Shown here one piece after another: positions 62,145-64,000 of a stretch of 64,000 nucleotides of DNA. The stretch lies in the NCBI GenBank assembly GCA_964030475.1, contig CAXIPT010000013.1, positions 128,867 to 192,866 on the forward strand, in the 5' to 3' direction. Source of the stretch: Tethya wilhelma. Taxonomy: Eukaryota > Porifera > Demospongiae > Tethyida > Tethyidae. Both the position numbers and the translations under genes were made by a program. The notes beneath the pieces were generated by a model. The model did no database searches. It was not told where the DNA came from and saw only the letters and a list, made by a program, of their open reading frames with translations. Position 1 is the first letter of the stretch. Each line of letters begins with the position of its first letter.

Positions 62145-63466
62145 CTACCACATAGCTCTTTCTTTTTTGTTTGCCTTTGCCATTTCTAAAATTGCCTGAC
62201 AGCAATTATGTGTGCACAAGCAAAGACATAGTGTTGTATGAGACTTGATCTTACATGTGGATCAAAAGTATACTTTATATCACTCACTGCAACTCTAGCC
62301 TTCTCTTTGGCTTCATAATTTGATATTTTCTGAGCACCTGCCTCAGCTCTGTGCTGCCTGTAAAGACACCACACTTACATTATAAAAAGTGTTATCATTA
62401 TCATTCTACTTACCTCTGTTCATGACGCAATCGTATCTTGTCTTTGATATCACCTCTTTGTCCCATTAGTGTTGAATCAGCAACATCTAGATTGAAGAAG
62501 ATGAGGCAAAAATAATGTCTTGACGATAAATCTTCTCAATTTCAATCATCATGGAGTGACTCATACAGTTAGAGAAAAGCAAGAAGATATATACTCTCAC
62601 TGACCTGGACTGGCTTCTCTGGCTCTTCTCTGCTCATTCTTGGCTCTCTTCTTCTCAATCCTGGCCTCCCTACCTGTGGCTTTGGGGAGCAGCTCATCCA
62701 ACACCTGCACACCAACATCCATCAAAACACATTCACTTCATGCTGAGTGTACTGTATGAGCCACAGACCATTTCCTGGTGTTTTCTGAGCTCCTTTCTCC
62801 CTTTCTTTAGTCTCTCCCTCTCAGCCAACTGTCTCTCTTCCCATTCAAAAGCATCTTCACTTCTACTGGGTCCCTAACATTAGGTGTACACATAAACACA
62901 CGTACATAACCACATATCAGTAGAAACCTCACTATCACAACTATATAAGAGAGACATACATTCACCAGTGTATCACCACAAGATACTGATAAATGAGCTA
63001 ACACAATATGAGCGAGAGAAAGGTATAGGAAATGGGAATGGAATTATATGTACCTGAGAGGGTCCCATTCTCGGTCCAATAGAGGGTCTAATCATAGCTC
63101 CACTAGTCGACTGTGCCTGTCCCGGTAGCTGAGGACCAATGAGGTGTGGTCTGCCACCACCACCACCAGGTGCAGCTGCCCCTCCTCCTCTAGAGCTCTC
63201 TCCATCGTCCTCATCTCTGACGGCACTGGCAGTCCACGAGGAGACACTCTCTCTCATTGTCTTTAGCTCACCGGAGTCAATCCTCGAGGCAAACTAGAGG
63301 ATGGAATATAAACCTAAGATCACATCTAGCTCTCTTTTAACACAATAACCATGCATTGCTTGTCCTTTAGGAGGATGGACATCTATTTCTGCCTCTGTAC
63401 CTTCAATTTGTATTTTGACTGTGAGTCGTGTCCAACTGATGCTGTTTCGATGCCTTTATAGTACTT
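62145..63466 (-). CDS. conserved charged coiled-coil (probably nuclear) protein, 5' end missing
   Basis: Minus-strand exons 63466-63401, 63293-63054, 62873-62769, 62704-62605, 62486-62414, 62357-62288 and 62195-62145 join in frame to 234 residues plus stop. Content: KYYKGIETASVG; a Gly-rich stretch with IGPQLPG and IGPRMGPSQ; then charged helices with the blocks EWEERQLAERERLKKGRKEL, VLDELLPKATGRE, DSTLMGQRGD and QKISNYEAKEKARVA; end KERAMW. The ELLPKATGRE plus ST-LMG arrangement belongs to a conserved but poorly characterised eukaryotic family; I cannot name it with confidence. No start codon was found: the first exon is upstream of 63466 or lost where a vWA-family relic begins at 63511. Confidence 0.7.
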
Positions 63467-63510
63467 CTGTAAAATACAAATGAGGAGTGAATGCCGGCAT
63501 GCGTATTAAA

Positions 63511-63655
63511 GCAATGCAAGCCACAGCCAGGAGTAGAAGAAGCTGAACAGTCATTGTTATGATTTCAAAGCCAAGTTGTATAGGTGGATACACTGATTTA
63601 ATAGAATGAAAAATGCTCACAATTGATCGCTTTTTATCTGCATAGAATAAGCATC
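63511..63655 (-). pseudogene. relic of the 5' end of mini-gene H
   Basis: GCCACAGCCAGGAGTAGAAG and the following promoter-side bases (CTTTTTATCTGCAT..AATAAGC) resemble 51655-51792. The ATG and reading frame are lost. Confidence 0.6.
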
Positions 63656-64000
63656 ACACAATGTCATGCAGACTACTGACTGTGAGTGACCAGAAGCATC
63701 TGGAAACCCATACAATTTTATAAGCCTGGTCAGATAAACATTTGATCATTCCGGACAAATAGTGACATGCACTGCCACACCAGATGTAGTGCAGCCACTC
63801 AATCATCATACAATTAAAGATCACATTCTGCAACTCATGCATGTGGTGAGAGTACTGGTATGGGGGAACTTGTTGTGAGGTCACAGGCAGAGAGTACGCG
63901 GTTACAGTTTCAGCATATGTTCAAAACGACCATTATGAGTAACAGAACCTGATGTTTTCTGTAAGTTGATATCACTGAACTGACAACTCCCTTGCCTTCA
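63656..64000. other. no gene recognised
   Basis: The right edge of the window shows no exon with both splice borders and family similarity. Confidence 0.4.

Overview
This is animal nuclear DNA. Genes have many small introns with GT..AG borders, intron-borne (CA)n/(CT)n microsatellites, miniature transposons, and animal gene families (DOP1, PCNP, NOX2-type NADPH oxidase, ABI, a cyclic-nucleotide-gated channel tail). Compact introns, tandem arrays of secreted vWA/TSP1 precursors and membrane genes carrying an in-frame 2A (ribosome-skipping) peptide suggest an early-branching animal, most likely a sponge. That placement is inference; no rRNA or mitochondrial marker is present. Single N bases at 11200, 25773, 31067, 50910 and 52182 and an 829-base N run (52880-53708) mark uncertain joins.

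Layout. 0.6-11.1 kb (+): complete 22-exon DOP1 trafficking gene. 11.7-13.3 kb (-): 5-exon PCNP. 13.6-23.5 kb (+): 15-exon SAM-domain, proline-rich adaptor that starts 318 bp from PCNP; its second intron holds three exons of a WDR77/MEP50-like WD40 gene. 24.0-25.6 kb (-): last exons of a CNG-channel-like gene. 25.8-29.9 kb (-): first six exons of a NOX2-like oxidase, joined to the channel tail at an N. 30.2 kb (+): first exon of ABI, head to head with NOX.

33.8-51.7 kb holds the most unusual region: a minus-strand tandem array of six complete three-exon genes (A-F), one truncated gene (G) and one miniature gene (H). They encode secreted precursors: signal peptide, TSP1-like domain, linker, small two-cysteine peptide, acidic spacer, vWA domain. 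Each part is set off by R-x-R-R or GKR basic sites. Between genes A-D lie decaying plus-strand copies of the ABI SH3 terminal exon and its 3' UTR, so the duplication unit carried a piece of the neighbouring gene with it.

54.0-63.5 kb is a segmental duplication. Each unit has an intronless plus-strand gene (N-terminal membrane part, 2A motif, HNH-like Cys/His domain, coiled coil) followed by a minus-strand charged coiled-coil gene. In the left unit the charged gene is a pseudogene; in the right unit all visible exons are intact. A 353-bp Tigger/pogo-like MITE sits in the left unit only, with a clean empty site in the right one. At least four copies of another inverted-repeat MITE are scattered between 32 and 58.6 kb.
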